Part shown: positions 1-8,401 of the stretch, in pieces
Layout: each line of letters begins with the position of its first letter
How positions within the stretch are numbered: position 1 is the stretch's first letter
NCBI RefSeq assembly: GCF_001612635.1
Contig: NZ_BDAV01000002.1
Coordinates: 248,001-312,000, forward strand
Source: Nocardia africana NBRC 100379
GTDB taxonomy: Bacteria > Actinomycetota > Actinomycetes > Mycobacteriales > Mycobacteriaceae
DNA length: 64,000 nucleotides
Reading direction: 5' to 3'
Made by a program: the position numbers and the translations under genes
Notes under the pieces: model-generated
What the model was told of the DNA's origin: nothing
The model's input: only the letters and a program-made list of their open reading frames with translations
Database searches by the model: none

Positions 1-255
1 GTAGATCGCGTGGTACACACCGCCGGCGAACTGGTCGGGCAGCACGCCCTTCTGCGACTTGGTCCACCAGCCGCTGTTGACGATCGCGTGGAAACCCTTG
101 CTCAGCACCAGGATCAGCACCCAGGCCAGCGGGATCAGCGCGATGGCGAAGCACAGCCACATGACCGAGGTGGCGACATTGTTGCGTACCTTGCGGCCCA
201 TGCTCACGTGACGGAACGTGGGCGCCTTGATCGGCTTGTCCAACGTGGTGGTCAT
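1..255 (-). CDS. pstA: Phosphate ABC transporter permease PstA (N-terminal part)
   Basis: Only the first 85 codons lie in the window and the gene runs off the left edge. The product would be the second inner-membrane permease of the high-affinity phosphate importer, pairing with PstC. The visible part has a hydrophilic N-terminus ([14 protein letters not shown]), then a strong membrane helix (WLCFAIALIPLAWVLILVL, about residues 33-51). The ATG shares one base with the pstC stop (TGATG), so the two are translationally coupled. The assignment rests on position behind pstS-pstC and on the hydrophobic profile. Confidence 0.85.
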   Translation of the reverse strand, partial: MTTTLDKPIKAPTFRHVSMGRKVRNNVATSVMWLCFAIALIPLAWVLILVLSKGFHAIVNSGWWTKSQKGVLPDQFAGGVYHAIY

Positions 256-1319
256 CACCCGTTCACCTTCCCACCGGCGGCGATCCGAGCCAGAGCATTG
301 ACGACGAAGGTCAGCGCGAACAGGACGAAGCCCGCCGCAATGTAGGCGCCGGTCGGCAGCGCCTGGCTGAATTCCGAAGCGGCCGAGGCGATCTTGGAGG
401 CGAAGGTGTAGCCGCCGTCGAACAGCGACCAGTGCCCGGGTGTCGCGGCGGTGCGCAGCACGATCAGCACCGCGATGGTTTCACCGAGCGCGCGGCCGAG
501 ACCCAGCATGGAACCTGCGATCACACCGCTGCGGCCGTACGGCAGCACGGTCATTCGCACCACCTCCCACTTGGTGGCGCCCAGGGCCTGTGCGGCCTCG
601 ATGTGCGCGCGGGGAGTGAGATGGAAGACCTCGCGGCTGACCGAGGTGATGATCGGCAGGATCATCACCGCGAGCACGACACCGGCGGTGAAGATCGTGC
701 CACCGCCGCTGATGGAGACGTTGCCTTCCTTGAACAGGAAGAACCAGCCCAATTTGTCGTTGAGGAATTGTTCGAAGGGCGCCAGCTTCTGGGCCAGCAC
801 CAGGAAACCCCACAGACCGAACACGATCGAAGGCACCGCCGCGAGCAGGTCGACCAGCATCGCGAACGGACGCGACAACACCTTCGGCGCGTACTGCGTC
901 AGGAACAACGCGATACCGACGCCGAGCGGCACGGCGATCAGCAGTGCCAGCAGCGAGCTCAGCACCGTGACCATGAACAGGTCGCGAATGCCGAAGTGCA
1001 TGTTGTCGGCGTTGGTGACGTTGAACTCGGCGCTGGTGAAGAAGTTCGCCTTGTTCGCCGCCACCGACGGCACCGCGCGAATCAGCAGAAACAGCGCGAT
1101 GAGCGCGATCGCCGCGACGATCGTCGCCCCGGCGGCCGTGGCCAGGGAACGGAAGACGGTCTCCCCCCGGCGGCTGTGGCCGCCGGTGTTGCGACCGGCC
1201 GGCTTGGTGCTCGACTCACTCGGCATGGAGGAAGTATCTCCCGGCGGGACTTCGTTGCCCGACCGCGGGCCGGTCGAATCCGACTGGCCCGCGGCGGTGA
1301 CTTCGTCGTGGACGGTCAT
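255..1319 (-). CDS. pstC: Phosphate ABC transporter permease PstC
   Basis: This is an inner-membrane permease of the PstSCAB phosphate importer, 354 residues. About 60 polar residues precede the first helix ([20 protein letters not shown]). Several more helices follow, with the EAA-type loop that contacts the ATPase PstB ([20 protein letters not shown], about residues 240-260). It starts 13 bp after the pstS stop and overlaps pstA. No good ribosome site precedes this ATG. A second in-frame ATG 31 codons downstream, with GGGAGA about 11 nt before it, is an alternative start that would remove much of the polar tail. pstB is not in the window. Confidence 0.93.
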   Translation of the reverse strand: MTVHDEVTAAGQSDSTGPRSGNEVPPGDTSSMPSESSTKPAGRNTGGHSRRGETVFRSLATAAGATIVAAIALIALFLLIRAVPSVAANKANFFTSAEFNVTNADNMHFGIRDLFMVTVLSSLLALLIAVPLGVGIALFLTQYAPKVLSRPFAMLVDLLAAVPSIVFGLWGFLVLAQKLAPFEQFLNDKLGWFFLFKEGNVSISGGGTIFTAGVVLAVMILPIITSVSREVFHLTPRAHIEAAQALGATKWEVVRMTVLPYGRSGVIAGSMLGLGRALGETIAVLIVLRTAATPGHWSLFDGGYTFASKIASAASEFSQALPTGAYIAAGFVLFALTFVVNALARIAAGGKVNG

Positions 1320-1332
1320 TGGGGTTTCGCAA

Positions 1333-2445
1333 TCAGGAGATGGCGTTGATCGCGGTGGTCAGCTTGGTCTTGAACGCATCCGGGATCGGCACGTAGCCGG
1401 AGTCCTCGAGTCCATTCTGACCGTTGGTGACCGCGGAGGTCAGGAACGCCTTGACGGCCTTGCCGGTGTCGGCGTCGGCGTACTTCGAGCACACGATCTC
1501 GTAGGTGGCCAGCATAATCGGGTAGGCGCCCGGATCGGTCGGCTTGTAGAACGAGTTGGTGTCGATGATCAGGTCGTTGCCCTCGCCGACGATCTTCGCG
1601 GACGCGATGGCCTTACCGGCCGACTCCGTGTTCAGCGCCACCGGCTTCACGGCGGCATCGGTGATGATCTGCGCGGTGGACAGGTTCTGCGACCGCGCGA
1701 ACGACCACTCGTTGTAGGTGATGGAGCCCTTGGTGCTCTTGATGGCGGCCGAGGTGCCCTCGTTGCCCTTCGCGCCCTCGCCGACGCCGCCGGCGAACGC
1801 CTTGCCCGCACCCTTGCCCCACGCGCCGTTGGAGGCGGCGTCCAGGTAGCGCTGGAAGTTGTCGGTGGTGCCCGACTCGTCACTGCGGAAGATGACGTGG
1901 ATCGGGTCCGAGGGCAGGTTCACGCCCTGGTTCAGGCCCTTGATCGCCGGGTCGTCCCACTTGGTGACGGTGCCGTTGAAGATCTTCGCCGCCGTCGGGC
2001 CGTCGAGGGTCAGGTTGGTGACACCGTCGAGGTTGTAGGTGATGGCGATCGGACCGAAGACCGTCGGCAGGTTCCAGGCCGGTGCGCCACAACGGTCGGC
2101 GGCCTTCTTCGGCTCGTCCTTCTTCGGGTCCAGCGCCGAGTCCGAACCACCGAAATCGGTCTGGCCACCGATGAACTCGTTCACGCCGGCGCCGGAGCCG
2201 CTGGAGGTGTAGTCCAGCTTGGCGCCGTCGCAGTTCTGCTCGTAGGCGGCGATGAAGCGGTCCATCGCGTTCTTCTGAGCGGAGGATCCGCTGGCCTTCA
2301 GAGCCTTCTTGCCACCGCAGGCCACATCGACCTTGCTGGTGTTACCGGTTGCGGCCGAGTTGTCGTCGCTACCACAGGCAGTCAGTGTCAGAGTGCCGGC
2401 AGCCGCCAGCACACCGAGGAGAGCGCCGCTGCGCTTGAAATTCAC
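1333..2445 (-). CDS. pstS: Phosphate-binding lipoprotein PstS
   Basis: This is the extracytoplasmic phosphate-binding protein of the Pst importer, 370 residues. I choose the GTG start because GGAGGA lies 5 nt upstream and because it gives a classic lipoprotein signal: positive MNFKR, hydrophobic core, lipobox LTAC with Cys24. Phosphate-binding signatures follow: [30 protein letters not shown] and [17 protein letters not shown] longer in-frame reading upstream would destroy the signal peptide. The gene leads the pst operon and sits behind a PHO box, so phosphate-starvation induction is expected. Confidence 0.96.
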   Translation of the reverse strand: MNFKRSGALLGVLAAAGTLTLTACGSDDNSAATGNTSKVDVACGGKKALKASGSSAQKNAMDRFIAAYEQNCDGAKLDYTSSGSGAGVNEFIGGQTDFGGSDSALDPKKDEPKKAADRCGAPAWNLPTVFGPIAITYNLDGVTNLTLDGPTAAKIFNGTVTKWDDPAIKGLNQGVNLPSDPIHVIFRSDESGTTDNFQRYLDAASNGAWGKGAGKAFAGGVGEGAKGNEGTSAAIKSTKGSITYNEWSFARSQNLSTAQIITDAAVKPVALNTESAGKAIASAKIVGEGNDLIIDTNSFYKPTDPGAYPIMLATYEIVCSKYADADTGKAVKAFLTSAVTNGQNGLEDSGYVPIPDAFKTKLTTAINAIS

Positions 2446-2592
2446 CTGTTCCTCCGGGAAACGCTTCATACACGCCCGATCCCTCAACGACCGGACGGGT
2501 CCTGTGGGTGGCCGTTCGCAGAGAACTTGCGCACCGAGCAGCGAATGCCGCCCACGATCAAAGTAGATTCGTCCGGTTGACAGCGGGACCTG

Positions 2593-2614
2593 GGCAAGTG
2601 AACGCAGAGTGAAC
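2593..2614 (-). promoter_or_regulatory. PHO box (two 11-nt direct repeats) upstream of pstS
   Basis: Read on the minus strand there are two adjacent units, GTTCACTCTGC and GTTCACTTGCC. They match the actinobacterial PHO-box unit G(G/T)TCAYYY.. bound by PhoP/RegX3-type phosphate regulators. A possible -10 (TACTTT) lies at 2565-2560. The box is about 150 bp before the pstS start. Confidence 0.75.
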
Positions 2615-2673
2615 AACCCGGCGCGATTGCGGTTCAAACCTGTGAGATTTGCCGCAGTGTTACTGCGAGTGAA

Positions 2674-3660
2674 TCACCGCGCGGTGTAGGCGGCGTCGAT
2701 GTGGGCCGTCTCGAACCCCAGACGAGTATAGGTGTGCACGGCCGCGGTGTTGTCGGCCTCCGTATAGAGGATCACCGCGCCCAGACCTCGTTCACGCAGG
2801 TAGTGCAGGCCCGCGAGGGTGAGCACGCGCCCCAGTCCGCGGCCCTGGGCGGCCGGATCGATGGCCACCACGTAGACCTCGCCGACCGCGTCCGAGGTCT
2901 CGTCCGGCTCGTGCACCTTGGTCCAGTGAAAGCCCAGGATGCGCGCGGGATCCGCGGGATCGGCGGCGATGAACAGGCCCTTCGGGTCGAACCAGGGGGC
3001 CGCCCGCCGGACGGCGATCTCGGCCTCGGTCCAGCCGCCCTGTTCGGGATGCCAGTCGAACGCGGCGTTGTTGACCCGCAGGATCTCCGCGTCGTCGGCC
3101 GGCCCGGCATAAGTCCGCAGCACGATGTCGGCGGGCACCTCCAACTGCGGTAGCTCGATGGTTGCCTGATCGCTGTCCGAAGCCTCCGTCAGGGCCCGGC
3201 GCATCTGCCACAGTTCGCGCGCGATCGTCAGTCCGAGCCGGCCCGCGACCGCCCGCGCCGGCGCCAGATTGCCGTGCGCCCAGATCCGCGCACCCGGGCC
3301 GCCGGCTTGCAGGGCCGCCGCGACCAGCGTCGCGCCGATCCCGCGCCCGCGCGCCCTCGGATCCACCACGGCCTCGGCCATCGCCGGGTGATCACCGTGT
3401 GCCGGAACGAGATTCGCGTACGCGACGAGTTCTCCGTCCCGCTCGACGACAAGATGGCGGGCCCGCGCATCCGAGTCGGCGCGGTCGTGCTCGGCTGCGG
3501 CGGGTGCCCCGGCCGGGGCGAACGCGGTCACCGAGAGCACCGCTTGTTCGGAGATCGGCGCGACCGCGTCGGCGGCACCCGCGCGTTCGACCAACTCCAC
3601 GATCCGCGCCGCGGTCGCTGGGGCCAATTCGGTGGTCCAGTCCGGCACCTGCACGCTCAC
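2674..3660 (-). CDS. mshD: Mycothiol synthase MshD
   Basis: MshD catalyses the last step of mycothiol synthesis, acetyl transfer from acetyl-CoA to Cys-GlcN-Ins. The protein (about 328 residues) has two tandem GNAT folds. The N-terminal one has VVDPRARGRGIGATL and the C-terminal one has YVVAIDPAAQGRGLGRVL (the CoA pyrophosphate loop). I prefer the GTG with GAGGG six nt upstream; ATG starts 2 and 13 codons further up are possible. The length is close to the roughly 315 residues of the mycobacterial enzyme. It lies next to glnR, as in M. tuberculosis (Rv0818-Rv0819). Confidence 0.9.
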   Translation of the reverse strand: MSVQVPDWTTELAPATAARIVELVERAGAADAVAPISEQAVLSVTAFAPAGAPAAAEHDRADSDARARHLVVERDGELVAYANLVPAHGDHPAMAEAVVDPRARGRGIGATLVAAALQAGGPGARIWAHGNLAPARAVAGRLGLTIARELWQMRRALTEASDSDQATIELPQLEVPADIVLRTYAGPADDAEILRVNNAAFDWHPEQGGWTEAEIAVRRAAPWFDPKGLFIAADPADPARILGFHWTKVHEPDETSDAVGEVYVVAIDPAAQGRGLGRVLTLAGLHYLRERGLGAVILYTEADNTAAVHTYTRLGFETAHIDAAYTAR

Positions 3661-3886
3661 ACCCATCCCTCGCTCATCCGGTTCACGTCCCTCCGGCAAC
3701 CGGGCCTCCGGTCACCGGCTCCTCCCACAACCGGCTCGGCCACCGCCGTGATTCCCGCCCGCGGCGGTTACCTGTCCCGGGCGCCGGTTTCGTTCCGGCG
3801 CAATACTTCTCGCGGCCGATCGTCCGCGCCACAACGCGCCGGGCGGGCATCTGCTCGCATCTCGCTTCTGCGGCCTGCCACCGACT

Positions 3887-4660
3887 TCATGAGGGACTGC
3901 CGTTGACCTGCGTCAACTGCGAGTCGTCGGCGCCGTCGTCGCCCTCGTCCGGGAATCCGGCCGCCTGCTCGCCGCCCTTGTTGTTGGCCGAGCGGGCCGG
4001 GCGAACCGCTTTGTAACCGACGTTGCGGACGGTGCCGATCAAGGATTCGTACTCACTGCCGAGTTTGGCTCGCAGCCGCCGCACGTGCACGTCGACCGTG
4101 CGCGTGCCGCCGAAGAAGTCGTAACCCCAGACCTCCTGCAGCAACTGGGCGCGGGTGAAGACCCGGCCGGCGTGCTGGGCGAGATACTTCAGCAGCTCGA
4201 ATTCCTTGTAGGTCAGGTCGAGCGGGCGGCCGCGCAACCGCGCGGTATAGGTGCCCTCGTCGATGACCAGTTCGCCGAGCGTGATCTTGCCGGTGTTCTC
4301 CGGGCTGGCCGCGCCGCCGTTGCGGGCGACCAGCAGGCGCAGGCGGGCATCGAGTTCCGCCGGGCCGGTTCCCGGCAGCAGGATGTCGTCCAGCCCCCAA
4401 TCGGCATTGACCGCGACCAGACCACCCTCGGTCAGCACCGCCACCACCGGTACCGAGGAGCCGGTGCTGCCGAGCAGTCTGCACAGTCCGCGCGCGGCCG
4501 CCAGATCGGTGCGGGCGTCGACCAGGGCCACGTCCGCGGTTCCCGCCTCGAGCAGCGATGCCACCTCGGTGGGCGCGGGCCGCACATTGTGCGGGAGCAG
4601 CGCCAGGGACGGCAGCACGGCTTCCGGGTTCGGATCGGAGGTCAGCAGGAGCAGCTCCAC
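3887..4660 (-). CDS. glnR: Nitrogen regulator GlnR (orphan OmpR-family response regulator)
   Basis: This is the global transcription regulator of nitrogen assimilation in actinobacteria, 257 residues. An atypical receiver domain (about 1-110) is followed by a winged-helix DNA-binding domain (about 125-225). The latter contains the highly conserved [20 protein letters not shown] and [17 protein letters not shown] choose the GTG start ([10 protein letters not shown]) because GGGAGGAG lies 5 nt before it. No sensor kinase is adjacent, as expected for GlnR, which acts as an orphan. The C-terminal 35 residues are acidic and low-complexity. Gene order next to mshD and divergent from lmeA matches Rv0817c-Rv0819. 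Confidence 0.92.
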   Translation of the reverse strand: MELLLLTSDPNPEAVLPSLALLPHNVRPAPTEVASLLEAGTADVALVDARTDLAAARGLCRLLGSTGSSVPVVAVLTEGGLVAVNADWGLDDILLPGTGPAELDARLRLLVARNGGAASPENTGKITLGELVIDEGTYTARLRGRPLDLTYKEFELLKYLAQHAGRVFTRAQLLQEVWGYDFFGGTRTVDVHVRRLRAKLGSEYESLIGTVRNVGYKAVRPARSANNKGGEQAAGFPDEGDDGADDSQLTQVNGSPS

Positions 4661-4972
4661 CGGCTCTCCTCCCAATCTGGCATGTCCGCGGGCAACCTCG
4701 ACGTCAATCGCGAATCCATGCGCGTCGGCACAGGTAATTCGTGCCTACATTAGCGCGTGCGGAGCCCCGATCATGTATTCCGCACTTCCGCCGCACCCGT
4801 GCGGGGACCAGCGGCGATGGCCGCTGCCGGGCCTACACCCGCGCGCCCCACGTGGTCCGGGCAGATATCTTCGTACCGGGTAACCTCTCCTCGAGACGCC
4901 CACGCCTCGCACCCCTCCGCGCGCGACCGCCGCGTTCCGCGCGCCCGGACGGCCTGAACTCGGAGCATGTGG
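4661..4972. other. Intergenic region between glnR and lmeA
   Basis: This 312-bp divergent spacer must hold promoters for both genes. Minus-strand TAATGT near 4750 and plus-strand TATCTT near 4867 are possible -10 boxes. A short palindrome CCGCACCCGTGCGG lies near 4790. I see no convincing small gene or GlnR box. Confidence 0.4.
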
Positions 4973-5779
4973 ATGAGAAAACTGATCGTCGGGCTGCTGC
5001 TGGTGGTCGCGATCGCCGTAGTGGTCGATTTCACTGCGGCGGCCTACTCGGAGTACCGGGTATCGCGGTCGCTGCGCGCCGGCGGCGAACTCAGCGCCGA
5101 CCCCGAAGTGACCATTCACGGATTCCCGTTCCTGGCCCAGACCGCGCGCGGCGACTACCGCAACCTCGAGATCCGGGCACGTGCCAACCGGCCCGACATT
5201 CCCGGTGAAATCCTCGTCGAAGCCACCCTGAACGGTGTCCACCTGTCGATGCACGATCTGGTGGACAACGACATGCGCTCGGTGATGGTCGACCAGGTGG
5301 CCGGCCGGATGCGGATCGAACCGGTCGAGCTGGGGCGGCTGTTCAACATCCCGGACCTCGAGGTGGTCACCCGCCCAGCCGACAAATCCGACGGCACCGG
5401 CGGGTCCGGCGGTTCGGGCATGACCACCCAGGGCGCCCTGGTCCTCACCGGCACCATCCAGCTCGGCCCCGAGACCCGCAGTACCGACCGGGTGAGCGTG
5501 AAGGCCGACCTGTTCCTCGACGGTGATCAGATCAAGTTGGTCGCCACCGACCTCTATCGCGGCGGCGTGGATACCACGGCGCCCACCACCACCGCCGCGG
5601 AACTGGGTCCCGACCTGGACAAGGCCGCGGTGCTGGCCCGCTTCACCCGCACCATCGACACCAAGGATCTGCCGTTCGGAGTGCCCCCGAAGAAGGTGCA
5701 GGCCATCGGCGGCAATATCGTGGTAGAGGGGGAAGGGGAGAATATTCGCATTGATATGGACAGGTTTGCCCGACCATGA
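4973..5779 (+). CDS. lmeA: LmeA-family lipid-binding protein (DUF2993)
   Basis: The mycobacterial homologue (Rv0817c) is a cell-envelope protein needed for full mannan elongation of lipomannan and lipoarabinomannan, and it binds phospholipids. This copy has 268 residues. A signal/anchor helix MRKLIVGLLLVVAIAVVV is followed by a DUF2993 domain (EVTIHGFPFLAQTARGDYRN, then NGVHLSM, near the N-terminal third). I choose the second of two close ATGs because GGAG lies 7 nt before it. The stop overlaps the thiX start (ATGA). Confidence 0.85.
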   Translation: MRKLIVGLLLVVAIAVVVDFTAAAYSEYRVSRSLRAGGELSADPEVTIHGFPFLAQTARGDYRNLEIRARANRPDIPGEILVEATLNGVHLSMHDLVDNDMRSVMVDQVAGRMRIEPVELGRLFNIPDLEVVTRPADKSDGTGGSGGSGMTTQGALVLTGTIQLGPETRSTDRVSVKADLFLDGDQIKLVATDLYRGGVDTTAPTTTAAELGPDLDKAAVLARFTRTIDTKDLPFGVPPKKVQAIGGNIVVEGEGENIRIDMDRFARP

Positions 5780-6222
5780 TTGAACTCACGATTCTGGCCG
5801 TCGTCCTGCTGGCCGGGGTGGCCGCGGGTATCGCTCTGCGTTACCGCGAGGGCCGCGTGCGAACGGCCAAGACCACCGAGATTGCGGGGTCGCGGGCCGA
5901 ACTGCTCAGCGCCGTCGGTGTCACCGAGGCGGTGCCGACCGTGCTGCACTTCTCCGCCGAATGGTGCGGTCCGTGCGCCGCGGTCCGGCGGGTGGTGGCC
6001 GGGGTCGTCGCCGATCTGGCCGATACCGTGCAGCCGCCCCGCGATGTCGAGATCGATATCGACGCCGAGGCCGACCTCGCGCGCGAGCTCAACGTCCTGT
6101 CGCTGCCCACCACGTTCGTCTTCGACGCCCATGGGCGTGAGCGGTTCCGGATCTCCGGTGTGCCCAAGGCCACCGACCTGCGTAGCGCACTGGCCCCGCT
6201 GACGGTTCCCGAGGCGGCCTGA
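5776..6222 (+). CDS. Membrane-anchored thioredoxin-fold protein (ThiX-like)
   Basis: This is a thioredoxin-family oxidoreductase of 148 residues. An N-terminal helix IELTILAVVLLAGVAAGIAL would hold it in the membrane. The redox site is EWCGPC (about residues 59-64) and the cis-proline loop is LSLPTTFVF. It overlaps lmeA by 4 bp. The M. tuberculosis counterpart Rv0816c (thiX) sits in the same place beside cysA2, which suggests a role in sulfur or redox chemistry. The substrate is unknown. Confidence 0.85.
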   Translation: MIELTILAVVLLAGVAAGIALRYREGRVRTAKTTEIAGSRAELLSAVGVTEAVPTVLHFSAEWCGPCAAVRRVVAGVVADLADTVQPPRDVEIDIDAEADLARELNVLSLPTTFVFDAHGRERFRISGVPKATDLRSALAPLTVPEAA

Positions 6223-6337
6223 ACTTCCTGCTCACGAGGGCTTTTCGCGCTGTGCTCCGAGAGCAGCGCGAGCCGTCCGCACGCCCGGTGCCCGCACCGG
6301 TTTCGTACCCCGGGTCCAATTCCCTCCCGAAACCGGG

Positions 6338-6343
6338 TAAACT
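6338..6343 (+). promoter_or_regulatory. -10 element of the cysteine leader transcript
   Basis: TAAACT lies 7 nt before the GTG of the leader ORF, so transcription should begin at or next to the start codon and give a leaderless mRNA. No clear -35 is seen. The same hexamer at the same spacing precedes the small ORF at 8402. Confidence 0.65.
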
Positions 6344-6350
6344 GCTTGGC

Positions 6351-6437
6351 GTGCAAACCCGCCGAGAGCTGATGCTCACCCGACGCCGCACAGTCGATCT
6401 GTGCCGCCTCGGCGGTTGTTGCTGCCTGTGCATGTAG
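6351..6437 (+). CDS. Leaderless polycysteine leader peptide (28 aa)
   Basis: This short ORF starts with GTG exactly where the mRNA should begin. Its first half is Arg-rich and it ends LCRLGGCCCLCM, with five Cys codons in the last eleven (TGC, then TGT TGC TGC, then TGC). In mycobacteria, leaderless polycysteine ORFs are known ahead of cysA2 and related sulfur genes. They act as cysteine-responsive attenuators: ribosome stalling at the Cys codons when Cys-tRNA is scarce raises downstream expression. Here it lies 145 bp before the DUF4395-cysA-sseC operon and is followed at once by a hairpin. The role is inferred from this arrangement. Confidence 0.75.
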   Translation: MQTRRELMLTRRRTVDLCRLGGCCCLCM

Positions 6438-6471
6438 CCGGTCGGCCTTTCGTATCCCTGCCGCCGACCGG
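6438..6471 (+). promoter_or_regulatory. Attenuator-type hairpin after the cysteine leader
   Basis: CCGGTCGGC at 6438-6446 pairs perfectly with GCCGACCGG at 6463-6471 around a 16-nt loop. It begins directly after the leader stop codon and is followed by TTTCT. A ribosome stalled on the Cys codons would reach into the left arm. It may be a weak terminator or part of a translational switch. Confidence 0.5.
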
Positions 6472-6581
6472 TTTCTCCACCGCGTGTGAGATCTCGTCGA
6501 TCCCCCGGTGATCCGACCTATCTGACGGATAACCCGCAACCGGATAAGCCAGATAAGCCTTCCTTCAGCGCAGGAGTTCCC

Positions 6582-7067
6582 GTGCCTCAGAACACCAACT
6601 CACCCACCGGTCAGGTGGACATCCGCGGACCGCGGTTCGCGGCGTGGATCACCACCGGTGTCCTCGTGCTGGTCCTGATCGTCTCCGCTTTCTCGACGGC
6701 CGCCGCCGCGGTGCTGATCGCCCTGCAGGCGATCGTCTTCGCCCTCGGCGCGCTGTACGGTCCCCGGCGCAGCCCCTACGGCTGGGTCTTCGCCACCTTC
6801 GTCGCGCCGCGCATCGGACCGGCGACCGAAACCGAGCCGGTGCCGCCGCTGCGGTTCGCACAGCTCGTCGGTTTCGTCTTCGCGATCGTCGGCTTCCTCG
6901 GCTTCGCGGCCGGCGCCGGCGTGGTGGGCGCGGTCTTCACCGCCTTCGCACTGTTCGCGGCGTTCCTCAACGCGGCGTTCGGAATCTGCCTGGGCTGCAA
7001 GATCTATCCGCTCACCCAGCGGTTCACCGCGCGCACCCCGGCCGCCTCGAGCACCTCGACGAACTGA
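6582..7067 (+). CDS. DUF4395 membrane protein with CLGC motif
   Basis: This integral membrane protein has 161 residues. The GTG start follows AGGAG with a 5-nt spacer and removes a spurious 32-residue upstream reading. Helices are GVLVLVLIVSAFSTAAAAVL, a following pair, and VGFVFAIVGFLGFAAGAGVV. Near the C-terminus the motif ICLGCKIYPL provides a CxxC pair, typical of DUF4395. It is the first full gene after the cysteine leader and lies directly upstream of cysA, so a role in moving sulfur or reducing equivalents across the membrane is plausible but unproven. Confidence 0.8.
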   Translation: MPQNTNSPTGQVDIRGPRFAAWITTGVLVLVLIVSAFSTAAAAVLIALQAIVFALGALYGPRRSPYGWVFATFVAPRIGPATETEPVPPLRFAQLVGFVFAIVGFLGFAAGAGVVGAVFTAFALFAAFLNAAFGICLGCKIYPLTQRFTARTPAASSTSTN

Positions 7068-7133
7068 CCGGCCCCCGCAAACCACCGATTCATCTCTCCA
7101 CATACCCCGGCAAGTCACATCGAAAGGAACAAC

Positions 7134-7967
7134 ATGGCTCGCTCCGATGTCCTGGTCTCCGCAGACTGGGTCGAAGAGAACCTCAACACCCCCGGCGTCG
7201 TGATCGTCGAGGTCGACGAGGACACCTCGGCCTACGACACGGGCCATATCGAGGGTGCCGTCAAGCTCGACTGGAAGAAGGACCTGCAGGATCCGGTTCG
7301 GCGTGACTTCGTCAACCGGGAGCAGTTCTCGGATCTGCTGTCGGCCCGCGGTATCGGCAACGACGACACCGTCGTTCTCTACGGTGGCAACAACAACTGG
7401 TTCGCGGCCTACGCGTACTGGTACTTCAAGCTCTACGGCCACCAGAACGTCAAGCTGCTCGACGGCGGCCGCAAGAAGTGGGAGCTCGACGGCCGTCCGC
7501 TGTCGACCGATGCGGTGACCCGCCCGGCGACCACCTACAAGGCCGCCGAGCAGGACCTGTCGATCCGCGCCTTCCGCGACGACGCCATCCAGGCCATCGG
7601 CGTCAAGAACCTCGTCGACGTGCGTTCGCCCGACGAGTTCTCCGGCAAGATTCTCGCTCCCGCGCACCTGCCGCAGGAGCAGAGCCAGCGTCCCGGCCAC
7701 ATCCCCGGCGCCATCAACGTGCCGTGGAGCAAGGCCGCGAACGAAGACGGCACCTTCAAGTCCGACGAGGAACTGGCTTCCATCTACAAGGAAGCGGGCC
7801 TCGACGGCGAGAAGGAAACCATCGCCTACTGCCGCATCGGTGAGCGCTCGTCGCACACCTGGTTCGTGCTGCAGGAGCTGCTGGGCCACAAGAACGTCAA
7901 GAACTACGACGGGAGCTGGACCGAATACGGCTCCCTCGTCGGTGCACCGATCGAGTTGGGAGCGTAA
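7134..7967 (+). CDS. cysA2: Thiosulfate sulfurtransferase (two-domain rhodanese) CysA2-type
   Basis: This sulfurtransferase moves sulfane sulfur from thiosulfate or a similar donor to an acceptor. It has two rhodanese domains in 277 residues. The N-terminal one lacks the active Cys. The C-terminal one carries the active-site loop CRIGERSSHTW with Cys233. The sequence is very close to mycobacterial CysA2/CysA3, for example GGNNNWFAAYAYWYFKLYGH and LAPAHLPQEQSQRPGHIPGA. AAAGGA lies about 6 nt before the ATG. It is followed 6 bp later by sseC and is likely under cysteine control through the upstream leader. Confidence 0.95.
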   Translation: MARSDVLVSADWVEENLNTPGVVIVEVDEDTSAYDTGHIEGAVKLDWKKDLQDPVRRDFVNREQFSDLLSARGIGNDDTVVLYGGNNNWFAAYAYWYFKLYGHQNVKLLDGGRKKWELDGRPLSTDAVTRPATTYKAAEQDLSIRAFRDDAIQAIGVKNLVDVRSPDEFSGKILAPAHLPQEQSQRPGHIPGAINVPWSKAANEDGTFKSDEELASIYKEAGLDGEKETIAYCRIGERSSHTWFVLQELLGHKNVKNYDGSWTEYGSLVGAPIELGA

Positions 7968-7973
7968 ATAGAT

Positions 7974-8279
7974 ATGTGTGCAGCACCTACCCAGGGTCAG
8001 GCCCTTCCGGCCAACGTCGACACCGAGAAGGAGACCGTCCTCACCGGACGCGTCCTCGATGCGGACGGTAACCCGGTAGGCGGCGCCTTCGTCCGCCTGC
8101 TGGACTCGAGCGACGAGTTCACCGCCGAGGTCGTGGCCTCCGGCACCGGTGATTTCCGCTTCTTCGCCGCGCCCGGCACCTGGACCATCCGGGCCCTGTC
8201 GTCGGCCGGCAACGGATCGGCCAAGGTCAGCCCGGAAGGGGCGGGCATTCACAACGTCGACGTGAGCGTCGCCAAGTAA
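7974..8279 (+). CDS. sseC: SseC-family protein (DUF1416)
   Basis: This protein of 101 residues belongs to the DUF1416 family that accompanies cysA2 in mycobacteria (Rv0814c, sseC2), where a role in sulfur-containing molecules is presumed. The fold looks like a small beta-sandwich of the carboxypeptidase-regulatory type (TGRVLDADGNPVGGAFVRLLD). It starts with MCAAPTQ. It is cotranscribed with cysA and followed by a strong terminator. The exact biochemical role is unknown. Confidence 0.85.
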   Translation: MCAAPTQGQALPANVDTEKETVLTGRVLDADGNPVGGAFVRLLDSSDEFTAEVVASGTGDFRFFAAPGTWTIRALSSAGNGSAKVSPEGAGIHNVDVSVAK

Positions 8280-8332
8280 CAGCGACGCCGAGCGTCGACG
8301 GCAGGCGCCGAAAACTGCGCTCATCGCACGCG

Positions 8333-8367
8333 AACGGCCCCGGGATTCGTTTTCCCGGGGCCGTTTT
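8333..8367 (+). terminator. Rho-independent terminator of the cysA-sseC operon
   Basis: A 13-bp perfect stem (8333-8345 with 8353-8365, core GGCCCCGGGA/TCCCGGGGCC) with a 7-nt loop TTCGTTT ends in a short T tract. It lies 54 bp after the sseC stop. Confidence 0.85.
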
Positions 8368-8401
8368 CGTCTTCGCCGAGCGGGTCGTTAAACTCCGATA
8401 T

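Noticed and set aside
451..2580. A 709-codon plus-strand open frame opposite pstC and pstS
   Set aside because: It is antisense to two well-defined genes and has no domain-like pattern.
2446..2673. M. tuberculosis-type PhoP site (TCACAGC repeat) upstream of pstS
   Set aside because: Only one partial TCACAG is present, without the second repeat; the GTTCAC repeats fit a PHO box instead.
6252..6350. Upstream extension of the polycysteine leader ORF
   Set aside because: The longer frame lacks a start signal; the -10 at 6338 and the Cys-rich end support the GTG at 6351.
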